8,199 nucleotides of DNA from Streptomyces lilacinus. GTDB taxonomy: Bacteria > Actinomycetota > Actinomycetes > Streptomycetales > Streptomycetaceae. This document shows, piece by piece, positions 1-6,207 of this stretch. A model generated the notes under the pieces. That model saw only the letters and a list, made by a program, of their open reading frames with translations, did not search any database and was not told the origin of the DNA. The stretch covers positions 32,036 to 40,234 of the forward strand of contig KL569389.1 in NCBI GenBank assembly GCA_000715685.1, read 5' to 3'. Position 1 is the stretch's first letter; every line of letters begins with the position of its first letter. A program made the translations under genes and the position numbers.

Positions 1-2
1 GC

Positions 3-38
3 CAGGCGGACGCATCTGTGACACGCTCGTCCGTATGA
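3..38 (+). CDS. C-terminal tail of an upstream gene (partial), possibly holin-like membrane protein
   Basis: The reading frame ending in TGA at 36-38 is open from the window edge and encodes the tail QADASVTRSSV. Its stop overlaps the hydrolase start as ATGA, the usual sign of translational coupling in actinobacteria. In M. tuberculosis the gene before ephE (Rv3670) is Rv3669, a small membrane protein of the phage-holin type, so a holin-family protein is the natural guess. Only eleven residues are visible and they carry no motif, so the identity rests entirely on synteny. The overlap itself is seen in the sequence. It could also be a chance open frame. Confidence 0.4.
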   Translation, partial: QADASVTRSSV

Positions 39-1033
39 CGGTGCCCGAGACCTCCGCAGCGCCCGCGTCCCCCGATCCCGAGCGGCCCGCGACGCCGGCG
101 GCCCAGGGTCCGGCCGGGGCCTCGTCGACCGCGGTCGTCCGCGCCGACGGCCCCTGGACGCACCGGGACGTCGCGGCCAACGGGGCCCGGTTCCACATCG
201 CCGAGATGGGCGAGGGGCCGCTGGTCCTGCTGCTGCACGGTTTCCCGCAGTTCTGGTGGACGTGGCGGCATCAGCTGCCGGCGCTCGCGGAGGCCGGGTT
301 CCGGGCGGTGGCGATGGACCTGCGCGGTGTGGGCGGCAGCGACCGTACGCCCCGGGGCTACGATCCGGCCAACCTCGCCCTCGACATCACCGGGGTGATC
401 CGCTCCCTCGGCGAGCCGGACGCCGCGCTGGTCGGTCACGACCTGGGCGGCTATCTGGCGTGGACCGCCGCGGTGATGCGGCCCAAGCTGGTGCGCCGGC
501 TCGTGGTCTCCTCGATGCCGCATCCGCGCCGCTGGCGCTCGGCGATGCTCTCCGATCCCCGGCAGAGCGCGGCGAGTGCGCACATCTGGGGTTTCCAGCG
601 GCCGTGGCTGCCCGAGCGGCGACTGGTCGCGGACGACGCCGCGCTGGTGGGGCGGCTGATCAGGGAGTGGTCGGGGCCGCGGCTGCCGGACGACGAGGCG
701 GTGGAGGTCTACCGCCGGGCGATGTCGATTCCCTCCACGGCGCACTGCTCGATCGAGCCGTACCGCTGGATGGTGCGTTCGATGGCCCGCCCGGACGGCG
801 TGCAGTTCAACCGCCGTATGAAGCGGCCGGTACGCGTGCCGACGCTGCATCTGCACGGGTCGCTCGATCCGGTGATGCGCACGCGGAGCGCCGCCGGATC
901 CGGGGAGTACGTGGAGGCGCCCTACCGTTGGCGGCTCTTCGACGGCCTCGGGCACTTCCCGCACGAGGAGGACCCGGTGGCGTTCTCGGCGGAGCTCATC
1001 AGCTGGCTGAAGGACACCGAGCCGGACCGCTAG
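35..1033 (+). CDS. Alpha/beta hydrolase, epoxide-hydrolase (EphE-like) family
   Basis: A 332-residue soluble alpha/beta-hydrolase. After a Pro/Ala-rich, probably disordered N-terminus (about residues 1-40) come the oxyanion motif HGFPQ (68-72), the nucleophile elbow GHDLGG (134-139, nucleophile Asp136), a helical lid (about 160-260), the acid Asp278 in HGSLDPV and the catalytic His307 in GLGHFPHEE. An Asp nucleophile and HGxP motif place it with epoxide hydrolases and haloalkane dehalogenases, which open the substrate through an alkyl-enzyme ester. Against human soluble epoxide hydrolase, Tyr243 (EPYRWM) fits the second lid tyrosine, but the first appears to be His183 (HIWGFQ), so true epoxide activity is uncertain. 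The frame is open to the window edge. I chose ATG at 35 because it overlaps the upstream stop as ATGA; no strong ribosome binding site is visible. Physiological substrate unknown. Location beside marP matches ephE in mycobacteria. Confidence 0.9.
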   Translation: MTVPETSAAPASPDPERPATPAAQGPAGASSTAVVRADGPWTHRDVAANGARFHIAEMGEGPLVLLLHGFPQFWWTWRHQLPALAEAGFRAVAMDLRGVGGSDRTPRGYDPANLALDITGVIRSLGEPDAALVGHDLGGYLAWTAAVMRPKLVRRLVVSSMPHPRRWRSAMLSDPRQSAASAHIWGFQRPWLPERRLVADDAALVGRLIREWSGPRLPDDEAVEVYRRAMSIPSTAHCSIEPYRWMVRSMARPDGVQFNRRMKRPVRVPTLHLHGSLDPVMRTRSAAGSGEYVEAPYRWRLFDGLGHFPHEEDPVAFSAELISWLKDTEPDR

Positions 1034-1063
1034 AGCCTGTCCGGCGGGTCGTGTGATGACTCG

Positions 1064-1083
1064 GCCCGGGGTGCCCCCCCGGC
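1064..1083. terminator. GC-rich hairpin between convergent genes
   Basis: CCGGGG (1066-1071) and CCCCGG (1077-1082) form a perfect 6-bp stem with a 5-nt loop. A register shift gives GCCCGGGG against CCCCCGGC with one C-C mismatch. It lies in the 55-bp gap between the convergent hydrolase and NHL genes, where a two-way terminator would be expected. There is no U-run, as is common in Streptomyces. The stem is short, so the call is tentative. Confidence 0.35.
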
Positions 1084-1088
1084 TGTTG

Positions 1089-2639
1089 TCAGGTCGCCCG
1101 GTCGACGTGGGCGGTGTAATGCGCTGGTGCATGGCCTTTGCTGTCGGGGGCGGTGACCGTGATGATGGCCTTTCCCGGCGTGGGTCCTGCAACGAGTTCG
1201 GGGGCGGTGGCGAGGCCCTTGTCGCTGGTGAAGACCTCGGCTGCACGGTCGGGCTTCGGGTTCACTTTGAACGTTGATCCGGTTGCGGCGTCGACTTCGA
1301 ACCGGATGCGGGCGGCGGGGACCATTTTGCCGTTGGTGTCGCGGGCTTCCACCTGGAGTGGCTGGCCGAAGGGCTCGCCGGGCCGGGCGTGCTGGTTGTT
1401 GAGGTGACTGAAGCCGGAGATGGCCTTGACTGGACGGGACTTCGGCGGTGGCGCAGTGGTCCGTACCACCAGGCGTACGCGATGTTCCGGATAGTCGGCG
1501 ATGAGCAGATTACCGGCACGGTCGCAGGCCAGTCCGGAGATAATATTGAGCTGGGCCGCCGTGGCGGGCCCGCCGTCTCCCGCACTGCCACGGGTGCCGT
1601 TGCCTGCCACCGTGCTGATCCTCCCGTCCGGAGTGACCATGCGCACGCGTAGGTTCTCCTTGTCGGCAATGTAGAGGTTTCCGGCGCCGTCGCAGGCCAG
1701 CTTGCCAGGGTCGTCCAGTTCGGCGTCGACGGCCTTGCCCCCGTCACCTGCGAAGCCGGGCTTCCCCGTGCCTGCCACGACGGTGATGATCCCGTGAGCG
1801 ACCTTGCGGACCCGGTCGTCCTCGTTATCGGCGATGTAGAGGTTTCCTGCCCAGTCCACGGCGATGCCTGTGATCCCGGGGAGACCGGTCTCCGTGGCCT
1901 TGCTGCCGTCCGGGGCCCGCTCGTACCCCCCATTGCCCGCCACCGTGTCGATCGTCTGGTCGGTACTAATCCTGCGGACCCGGTAGCCGTCCGCGAGGTA
2001 CATGTTCCCGGCCTGGTCCACTGCGATGTCGCGAGGCCCGTACAGCGGCGCTTCCAATGCCTTGCCGCCATCCCCTTGGGCCTTGCCGTGAACCTCGTCC
2101 CGCCGCTGGCCATTGCCGGCCACCCGTCGCCGGGATCCGTCCGTGCCGATCCTGAACACTTGGTTGTTATCGCTGTCGGCGACGTAGAAGTACGCGGCGG
2201 CCTCCCCAGCCACCCCACTGGGCATGGCGGTATCGCCCACGCCGAATACCGAGCTGATCGTTCCCTCCGGGCCGACCTTCCGGACCCGGTTGTCGGCGCA
2301 GAAGAAGAAGCTCCCCGCCGGGCCCCACTTCGTCGCATACGGATGCCGCAGGCGTGCCGCCGTGGCCTTGTTCCCGTCACCCTCGGACTCCTCGCCGACC
2401 CCCTTGCGAGGCGCCTCCTTACCAGTGCCGGCCACAGTCAGGATGGTCCCCGGCTTCACCCCGACCGCGACACCACTTGCCCCAGCGACGCCGCCTTGCT
2501 CATCGTGCAGCAGTTCATCCATGGCAGCGATATTCCCGCAGGACGTCCCCGAAACAGCTGCGCCCCCACCCGAGGTCACCCGTTCGACAGTGGCCCAGAA
2601 CCCCGGCGTCACCGGCTGGCCGGATGCGCCGTAGGCCAT
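1089..2639 (-). CDS. NHL-repeat beta-propeller protein with C-terminal Ig-like domain
   Basis: About 516 residues from ATG at 2639. Roughly six NHL-type blades run from residue 65 to 390, each built on the pattern VAGTG...GDGG.A...GIAVD.AGNLYIAD...RVRKV. The last four blades are clean. The first two are degenerate: a WGPAGSFFFCADNRVRKV blade, and one lacking the glycine-rich GDGG insert. A Pro-rich linker leads to a final domain of about 90 residues (LQVEARDTNGKMVPAARIRFEVD... to ...AIITVTAPDSKG) resembling bacterial Ig-like (Big_1) folds. Such proteins are generally binding scaffolds; no catalytic residues are apparent and the partner is unknown. No signal peptide or membrane segment is visible. 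The frame stays open to a TTG at 2777, but 2640-2777 has poor codon bias; GGAG about 11 nt upstream supports 2639, and ATG 2648 is the alternative. Third positions are G/C in 15 of 21 codons at 1497-1559, looser than in neighbours, suggesting acquisition. Confidence 0.8.
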   Translation of the reverse strand: MAYGASGQPVTPGFWATVERVTSGGGAAVSGTSCGNIAAMDELLHDEQGGVAGASGVAVGVKPGTILTVAGTGKEAPRKGVGEESEGDGNKATAARLRHPYATKWGPAGSFFFCADNRVRKVGPEGTISSVFGVGDTAMPSGVAGEAAAYFYVADSDNNQVFRIGTDGSRRRVAGNGQRRDEVHGKAQGDGGKALEAPLYGPRDIAVDQAGNMYLADGYRVRRISTDQTIDTVAGNGGYERAPDGSKATETGLPGITGIAVDWAGNLYIADNEDDRVRKVAHGIITVVAGTGKPGFAGDGGKAVDAELDDPGKLACDGAGNLYIADKENLRVRMVTPDGRISTVAGNGTRGSAGDGGPATAAQLNIISGLACDRAGNLLIADYPEHRVRLVVRTTAPPPKSRPVKAISGFSHLNNQHARPGEPFGQPLQVEARDTNGKMVPAARIRFEVDAATGSTFKVNPKPDRAAEVFTSDKGLATAPELVAGPTPGKAIITVTAPDSKGHAPAHYTAHVDRAT

Positions 2640-2707
2640 GCCCAGCATCACTCCGCCAGCTGCGCACAGCTGACCCGTCGGACACTGCCTAGTCGGGTCA
2701 TCGACCG

Positions 2708-2732
2708 GGAACGGAATGGGAACGTCCGTTCC
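2708..2732. promoter_or_regulatory. Perfect 8-bp inverted repeat upstream of the NHL gene
   Basis: GGAACGGA (2708-2715) and TCCGTTCC (2725-2732) form a perfect dyad with a 9-nt spacer, about 70 bp upstream of the chosen NHL start and about 85 bp before the divergent small gene. It could be an operator or an RNA hairpin in the NHL leader. It lies inside the 178-bp stretch 2640-2817, which otherwise shows no gene-like codon bias and no recognisable promoter. Function is inferred from position only. Confidence 0.3.
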
Positions 2733-2817
2733 TCGAACAGCCACTTGCCCCGCGCATAGGCCAATTGCCCGCCCCAAGGGCGATTACCGACCATTGGGCC
2801 CGGGCAGAGCTTTTGGT

Positions 2818-3036
2818 ATGGGCTGGACGCACGACTACCGGGACGTGACGGACGTGACCGACGTGACACAGCAGCACGGCACCGAAGGCGATGCCGCGCT
2901 CGCCGTGACCGAGGCACCCGAGCGGGGCGCACACCGGCCGCAGGCCGGACCCGATCCGCGGATCGGCATTCCACGGATCCTCCACCGCCGCGCCCGCTGG
3001 GTGTCCGCGCGGCTGCGCCACCCGCGCAGCCGCTGA
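2818..3036 (+). CDS. Small hypothetical protein, 72 residues
   Basis: ATG at 2818 opens a 72-residue frame beginning MGWTHDYRDVTDVTDVT and ending in a basic, Arg-rich tail (ILHRRARWVSARLRHPRSR). By hand count 63 of 72 sense codons end in G or C, with the second position clearly lowest, which is the periodicity of a real Streptomyces gene. The codons in the same frame upstream (2716-2817) lack this bias, so coding appears to start at about 2818. No good ribosome binding site precedes the ATG, so it may be leaderless or may have lost its original 5' end to the adjacent NHL insertion. The acidic head and basic, amphipathic-looking tail suggest a cytosolic protein that could contact nucleic acid or membrane, but no family is recognised. 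It converges on marP. Confidence 0.55.
   Translation: MGWTHDYRDVTDVTDVTQQHGTEGDAALAVTEAPERGAHRPQAGPDPRIGIPRILHRRARWVSARLRHPRSR
2842..2868 (+). repeat. Three tandem 9-bp repeats (GACGTGACn)
   Basis: GACGTGACG, GACGTGACC and GACGTGACA follow head to tail and encode DVT three times in the small protein. Being a multiple of three, copy-number change would keep the frame. Only the last base of each unit differs. Confidence 0.85.
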
Positions 3037-3070
3037 TCACTCCAGGCACAGCCCTCGCCGCCCCCACTTT

Positions 3071-3088
3071 CGTACGCCAGTGCGTACG
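3071..3088. terminator. Hairpin between convergent small gene and marP
   Basis: CGTACGC (3071-3077), loop CAGT, then GCGTACG (3082-3088): a perfect 7-bp stem with a 4-nt loop in the 115-bp gap 3037-3151 between two convergent genes. No U-run follows. A bidirectional terminator is the likeliest role; the rest of the gap holds only short palindromes such as CCGCATGCGG near 3099 and no sign of a gene. Confidence 0.45.
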
Positions 3089-3151
3089 CACGCGTGACCG
3101 CATGCGGCCCGCGAAGGCGCCCGTACGGCCCCTGACAGGCCCCTGGGCGGA

Positions 3152-4351
3152 TCAGAGAGCGCAGCCCTGGGTGTCGGCCCTGCCCGAGGCCGCGCGGCCG
3201 TACAACGCGTCCTCGTGGACTTCGTCCGCGGTCAGCGCATAGCCGGTGTCCGCGTCGTCCAAGGACTTGGCGAAGACCACGCCGTAGACCTTGCCGTCCG
3301 GCGTGAGCAGCGGACCGCCGGAGTTGCCCTGCCGCACCGTGGCATAGAGCGAGTACACATCGCGGCGCACGTTGCCCCGGTGGTAGATGTCCGGGCCATT
3401 GGCCTGGACCCGGCTGCGCACGCGGGCGGCGCGCACGTCGTACGAACCGTTCTCGGGGAAGCCGGCGACGATGGCGCTCTTGCCGCTCTCCGCGTCGGCC
3501 GACGCGAACCGCAGCTCGGGCGCGTCCAGCGAGGGGACGTCCAGGACGGCGATGTCGCGCTTCCAGTCGTAGAGCACGACGGTCGCGTCGTGCAGCCGAC
3601 CCTTGCCGCCGATCTGCACGGTCGGCTCGTCGACCCCGCCGACGACGTGCGCGTTGGTCATCACCCGGTGCCGGGCGAAGACGAAGCCCGTGCCCTCCAG
3701 GACCTTGCCGCAGCCGGGGGCGTTGCCCACGACCTTCACGATGCTGCGCTGCGCCTCCGTCGCCACCGCGCTGCCGGCGAGCTCCGGGTCCGGGGCGGGC
3801 ACCGAGGTGATGGGCTCGGTGGAGAAGGGCGCGAAGACCTGCGGGAAACCGTTCTGCGCGAGGACCGTGCTGAAGTCCGCGAACCATGTGTTGGCCTGCG
3901 GCGGCACCACCCGGGCGACGCCGAGCAGCACCTTGGAGCTGCGGACCTCCCGGCCCAGCGTCGGCAGGGTCGTACCGGCGAGCGCGGAGCCGATCAGCCA
4001 GGCGACCAGCAGCATCGCGACGACGTTGACGAGGGCGCCGCCGGTCGCGTCCAGCGCCCGCGCCGGGGACCACGTGATGTGGCGGCGCAGCTTGTTGCCG
4101 AGGTGGGTGGTGGCGGCCTGGCCCACCGAGGCGCACAGGATGACCACGGCCACGGCCACCACGGCCGCGATCGTGCCCGGCTGGGCCTCTCCCGTCGCGC
4201 TGTCCCAGATCACGGGCAGCGCGTAGACGGCGGCGAGACCGCCGCCGAGGAAACCGATCACCGAGAGCACGCCGACGACGAACCCCTGGCGGTAGCCGAT
4301 GACCGCGAACCACACGGCGGCGATCAGCAGCACGATGTCCAGCACGTTCAC
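3152..4351 (-). CDS. marP: MarP-like membrane serine protease (CvpA-type N-terminus, trypsin-like C-terminus)
   Basis: A 399-residue protein. Four hydrophobic segments (about 2-18, 23-45, 59-79, 104-125) form a CvpA/colicin-V-production-type membrane domain. A linker leads to a chymotrypsin-fold protease with His235 (TNAHVVGG), Asp266 (DIAVLDV) and Ser344 (QGNSGGPL). M. tuberculosis MarP (Rv3671c) uses His235, Asp264 and Ser343 and has a Cys214-Cys395 disulfide; here Cys214 and Cys397 are in matching places, so the redox-sensitive disulfide seems conserved. The protease domain should face outside the membrane. In mycobacteria MarP is needed for survival in acid and acts on cell-wall enzymes; the role in Streptomyces is inferred. 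I chose GTG at 4351 because GAGG lies 9 nt upstream and the first membrane segment starts directly (VNVLDIVLL). An upstream in-frame GTG at 4396 would add 15 polar residues. It is the last gene of a minus-strand cluster, 58 bp after the Nudix gene. Confidence 0.92.
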   Translation of the reverse strand: MNVLDIVLLIAAVWFAVIGYRQGFVVGVLSVIGFLGGGLAAVYALPVIWDSATGEAQPGTIAAVVAVAVVILCASVGQAATTHLGNKLRRHITWSPARALDATGGALVNVVAMLLVAWLIGSALAGTTLPTLGREVRSSKVLLGVARVVPPQANTWFADFSTVLAQNGFPQVFAPFSTEPITSVPAPDPELAGSAVATEAQRSIVKVVGNAPGCGKVLEGTGFVFARHRVMTNAHVVGGVDEPTVQIGGKGRLHDATVVLYDWKRDIAVLDVPSLDAPELRFASADAESGKSAIVAGFPENGSYDVRAARVRSRVQANGPDIYHRGNVRRDVYSLYATVRQGNSGGPLLTPDGKVYGVVFAKSLDDADTGYALTADEVHEDALYGRAASGRADTQGCAL

Positions 4352-4409
4352 CGAAAGATGCCTCGCATTGATGTCGTCGTGGCCCGCGGGGGCCACCGTC
4401 TCATGCCCG

Positions 4410-5129
4410 TCAGGAGCGCCAGTCCAGCGGGACCTCCCGCTCGCGGTCCCACGGCCGCTCCCAGCCGGCGTAGTGCAGGATGCGGTCGATCACCCCGGCC
4501 GTGAAGCCCCACACCAGCGCCGGGCCCACCCGGAAGGCCGGGCCCCGGTGGCCGCTGGGGTGTATCGCCATCACGCGGCGCTCGGGATCGGTGAGATCGG
4601 CGACCGGGACGGTGAAGACATGGGCCGTCTCCTGCGGGGAGACCGGCGCGACGGGGCTCGGCCTGCGCCACCAGCCGAGCACGGGCGTCACGACGAAACC
4701 GCTCACCGGGATGTAGAGCCGGGGCAGCACACCGAAGACCTGCACCCCCGACGGGTCCAGCCCCGTCTCCTCCTCCGCCTCGCGCAGCGCGGCCCGCACC
4801 GGACCGTCGCCTTCCGGATCGCCGTCCTCGGGGTCGAGGGCCCCGCCGGGGAACGAGGGCTGGCCCGCGTGCGAGCGCAGCGTCCCGGCGCGCTCGAGGA
4901 GCAGCAGCTCGGGGCCCCGCTCACCCTCGCCGAAGAGGACGAGCACGGCCGACGGCCGACCACCGCTCTTCGGCGGCAGGAAACGGCTGAGCTGCTGGGG
5001 CCGCACGGTCCGGGCGGCCCGCTCCACCGGCTCCAGCCAGGCGGGCAGTCCCTCGGCGGTGACCACGACCCGCCCGGCCCGCTCCCCGGCGACGTCCTCG
5101 CCGGTCTCCTGGCCGTACGTGCTCGTCAT
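4410..5129 (-). CDS. Nudix hydrolase, CoA pyrophosphatase (NudL/UPF0035) type
   Basis: A 239-residue cytosolic Nudix protein. The segment LLLLERAGTLRSHAGQPSFPGGALDPED (about 75-102) is the extended signature of the CoA-diphosphatase subgroup, which splits CoA and its derivatives into acyl-phosphopantetheine and 3',5'-ADP. The Nudix helix follows as LREAEEETGL (115-124), with Glu120 and Glu121 as the expected metal ligands. Eight residues (GDPEGDGP) between the glycine turn and the helix make the box looser than the textbook spacing, as is normal in this subgroup. Start: ATG at 5129 with GGAG five bases upstream. The frame runs further upstream without better signals. It lies 53 bp after nth and 58 bp before marP on the same strand, a probable operon. 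In M. tuberculosis the corresponding neighbour is Rv3672c. Substrate is inferred from family signature only. Confidence 0.9.
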   Translation of the reverse strand: MTSTYGQETGEDVAGERAGRVVVTAEGLPAWLEPVERAARTVRPQQLSRFLPPKSGGRPSAVLVLFGEGERGPELLLLERAGTLRSHAGQPSFPGGALDPEDGDPEGDGPVRAALREAEEETGLDPSGVQVFGVLPRLYIPVSGFVVTPVLGWWRRPSPVAPVSPQETAHVFTVPVADLTDPERRVMAIHPSGHRGPAFRVGPALVWGFTAGVIDRILHYAGWERPWDREREVPLDWRS

Positions 5130-5182
5130 CCGTTCTCCCCTGTGCTCCTCGGCGGCGGTGCGGTCTTTCGGCGGACGCTCGG

Positions 5183-5722
5183 TCACTCGGCTCCCAGAGG
5201 GCGTCCGGGCGGGCCCGGATAGTCCGGCGGAGGCTTGAGCCGCTGCCCGGGCTGCCCGCCCAGCTCGTACTTGAGCAGCTTCTTCGCCTTCTCCGGGTCC
5301 GTCTCGCCCTCGCCGTAGGACGGGCAGAGCGGGGCGATGGGGCAGGCGCCGCAGGCGGGCCGGCGGGAGTGGCAGACGCGGCGGCCGTGGAATATCACGC
5401 GATGCGAGAGCATCGTCCACTCGCTCTTCGGGAAGAGCGCGCAGACGTCGGCCTCGACCTTCTCCGCGTCCTCGGCGTCGGTCCACTTCCAGCGCCGCAC
5501 CAGGCGGCCGAAGTGCGTGTCGACGGTGACGCCGGGGACACCGAAGGCGTTGCCCAGGACGACGTTGGCGGTCTTCCGGCCGACGCCGGGGAGGCTGACG
5601 AGATCCGCTATCCGGCCGGGCACCTCGCCGTCGAAACGGTCGCGCAGGGCCGCGGACAGACCGATCAGCGACTTGGCCTTCGCACGGAAGAACCCGGTCG
5701 GCCGGATCAACTGCTCCAGCGT
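5183..5722 (-). CDS. nth: Endonuclease III, C-terminal part (split by adapter sequence)
   Basis: These 179 residues are the C-terminal part of endonuclease III, the DNA glycosylase/AP lyase that removes oxidised pyrimidines in base-excision repair. Visible are the helix-hairpin-helix [14 protein letters not shown] with catalytic Lys50 of the fragment, the catalytic Asp68 in [13 protein letters not shown], and the 4Fe-4S cluster ligands Cys117, Cys124, Cys127 and Cys133 in the exact C-x6-C-x2-C-x5-C spacing. A Pro-rich tail follows the cluster. The reading frame appears to begin with VYKRQ, but those residues are translated Nextera adapter, so the apparent start is false. The genuine sequence begins at [12 protein letters not shown], preceded in relatives by about nine more residues after YPTP. 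The gene is first in the minus-strand cluster with the Nudix and marP genes. Identity is secure; only the junction is damaged. Confidence 0.93.
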   Translation of the reverse strand, partial: TLEQLIRPTGFFRAKAKSLIGLSAALRDRFDGEVPGRIADLVSLPGVGRKTANVVLGNAFGVPGVTVDTHFGRLVRRWKWTDAEDAEKVEADVCALFPKSEWTMLSHRVIFHGRRVCHSRRPACGACPIAPLCPSYGEGETDPEKAKKLLKYELGGQPGQRLKPPPDYPGPPGRPLGAE

Positions 5723-5748
5723 CTGTCTCTTATACACATAAGAGACAG
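5723..5748. other. Residual Nextera/Tn5 mosaic-end sequence, head to head, inside nth
   Basis: The 26 bases begin with CTGTCTCTTATACACAT and end with ATAAGAGACAG, the two orientations of the 19-bp Tn5 mosaic end used in tagmentation libraries, overlapping at their tips. They fall in the middle of nth, put a TAA in the upstream frame and shift the downstream frame. The flanks CTCCAGCGT (5714-5722) and GGCGTGGGG (5749-5757) are not a 9-bp duplication, so this is not a normal Tn5 insertion. It is best read as untrimmed adapter joining two contig ends. Confidence 0.95.
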
Positions 5749-6146
5749 GGCGTGGGGTAGGCGGCGAAGAGGGCGGGCGTGGTCTGGTTGACCCGCAGGT
5801 CCGTGGTCTGGGCGGACAGGACCGTGGCCACGAGCAGCTGGAACGGATTCTCGAAGTCCAGCTCGGGGTGGGCGTACGGATAGAGCTCGGCGAGCTCGCG
5901 ATTGATCCGGCGGGCGCGACGGACGAGGGCGGTGCGCGACTCGGGCTTCGCGGCGGCGCGACCGGCGGAGGCGGTGGCTCGACCCGCAGAGGCGGCGGCC
6001 GGCTTGACGGCCGACCCGCCCGGTGATTTGTTCGTATTTGCGGTTTTCGTCTGCTTCGCAGCGGAGCGTTCGCCCACAGCGGAATTCCGAGCCGCGGTCA
6101 CCCTTCCGGCCCCCTTGCCCTCTGCTCTCACCGGCGTATTGGACAC
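5749..6146 (-). CDS. nth: Endonuclease III, N-terminal part (split by adapter sequence)
   Basis: These 132 residues are the N-terminal part of the same endonuclease III. The conserved fold begins at about residue 70 ([33 protein letters not shown] is the recognisable start, residues 71-103) and includes LSAQTTD (110-116), where Gln113 fits the base-flipping Gln of E. coli Nth. It ends at FAAYPT plus two bases of a Pro codon, where adapter begins; the six residues after that in the raw frame are adapter translation. Residues 1-70 are a low-complexity Ala/Lys/Gly/Ser extension absent from E. coli Nth, with [13 protein letters not shown] as a short internal repeat. GTG at 6146 is the first possible start, since an in-frame TAG lies 12 bases upstream; GTG codons at residues 16 and 24 are alternatives. 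Joining both parts with about ten missing residues gives roughly 321 residues. It diverges from crp. Confidence 0.9.
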
Positions 6147-6152
6147 CCGGCC

Positions 6153-6158
6153 AGACTA
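6153..6158 (-). promoter_or_regulatory. Candidate -10 element for nth
   Basis: Read on the minus strand, 6158-6153 is TAGTCT, matching the TAnnnT pattern, and ends 6 bp before the GTG at 6146. Transcription from it would give a leaderless nth message, consistent with no ribosome binding site before that GTG. I see no convincing -35, so this is weak. Confidence 0.25.
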
Positions 6159-6207
6159 AAGCCCAGCACTGACATCCGCCCCGGCCGCAGGAAAACCACA
6201 GCCCAAT

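Noticed and set aside
1034..1060. Possible insertion-sequence terminal repeat (GAGCCTGTCCGGCGG) after the hydrolase
   Set aside because: No inverted partner near the other edge of the NHL segment; only a weak resemblance (GACAGGCCCC) near 3134, and no target duplication or transposase.
1794..2759. A 321-codon plus-strand open frame opposite the NHL gene
   Set aside because: The minus frame has clear NHL repeats and an Ig-like domain; the plus frame has no recognisable motif and is the stop-poor shadow expected at high G+C.
2835..4313. A 492-codon minus frame across marP
   Set aside because: Its translation is Arg/Gly-rich noise out of frame with the marP catalytic motifs and runs across the small gene and the intergenic gap.
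4410..5486. A longer 358-residue version of the Nudix protein starting at 5486
   Set aside because: It would overlap nth by about 300 bases and add Arg-rich noise; ATG at 5129 has a good ribosome binding site and precedes the conserved domain.
5723..5748. A genuine Tn5 or IS50 insertion, or a regulatory palindrome, in nth
   Set aside because: No 9-bp target duplication, no transposon body, and an exact match to library mosaic ends that also terminate the window.
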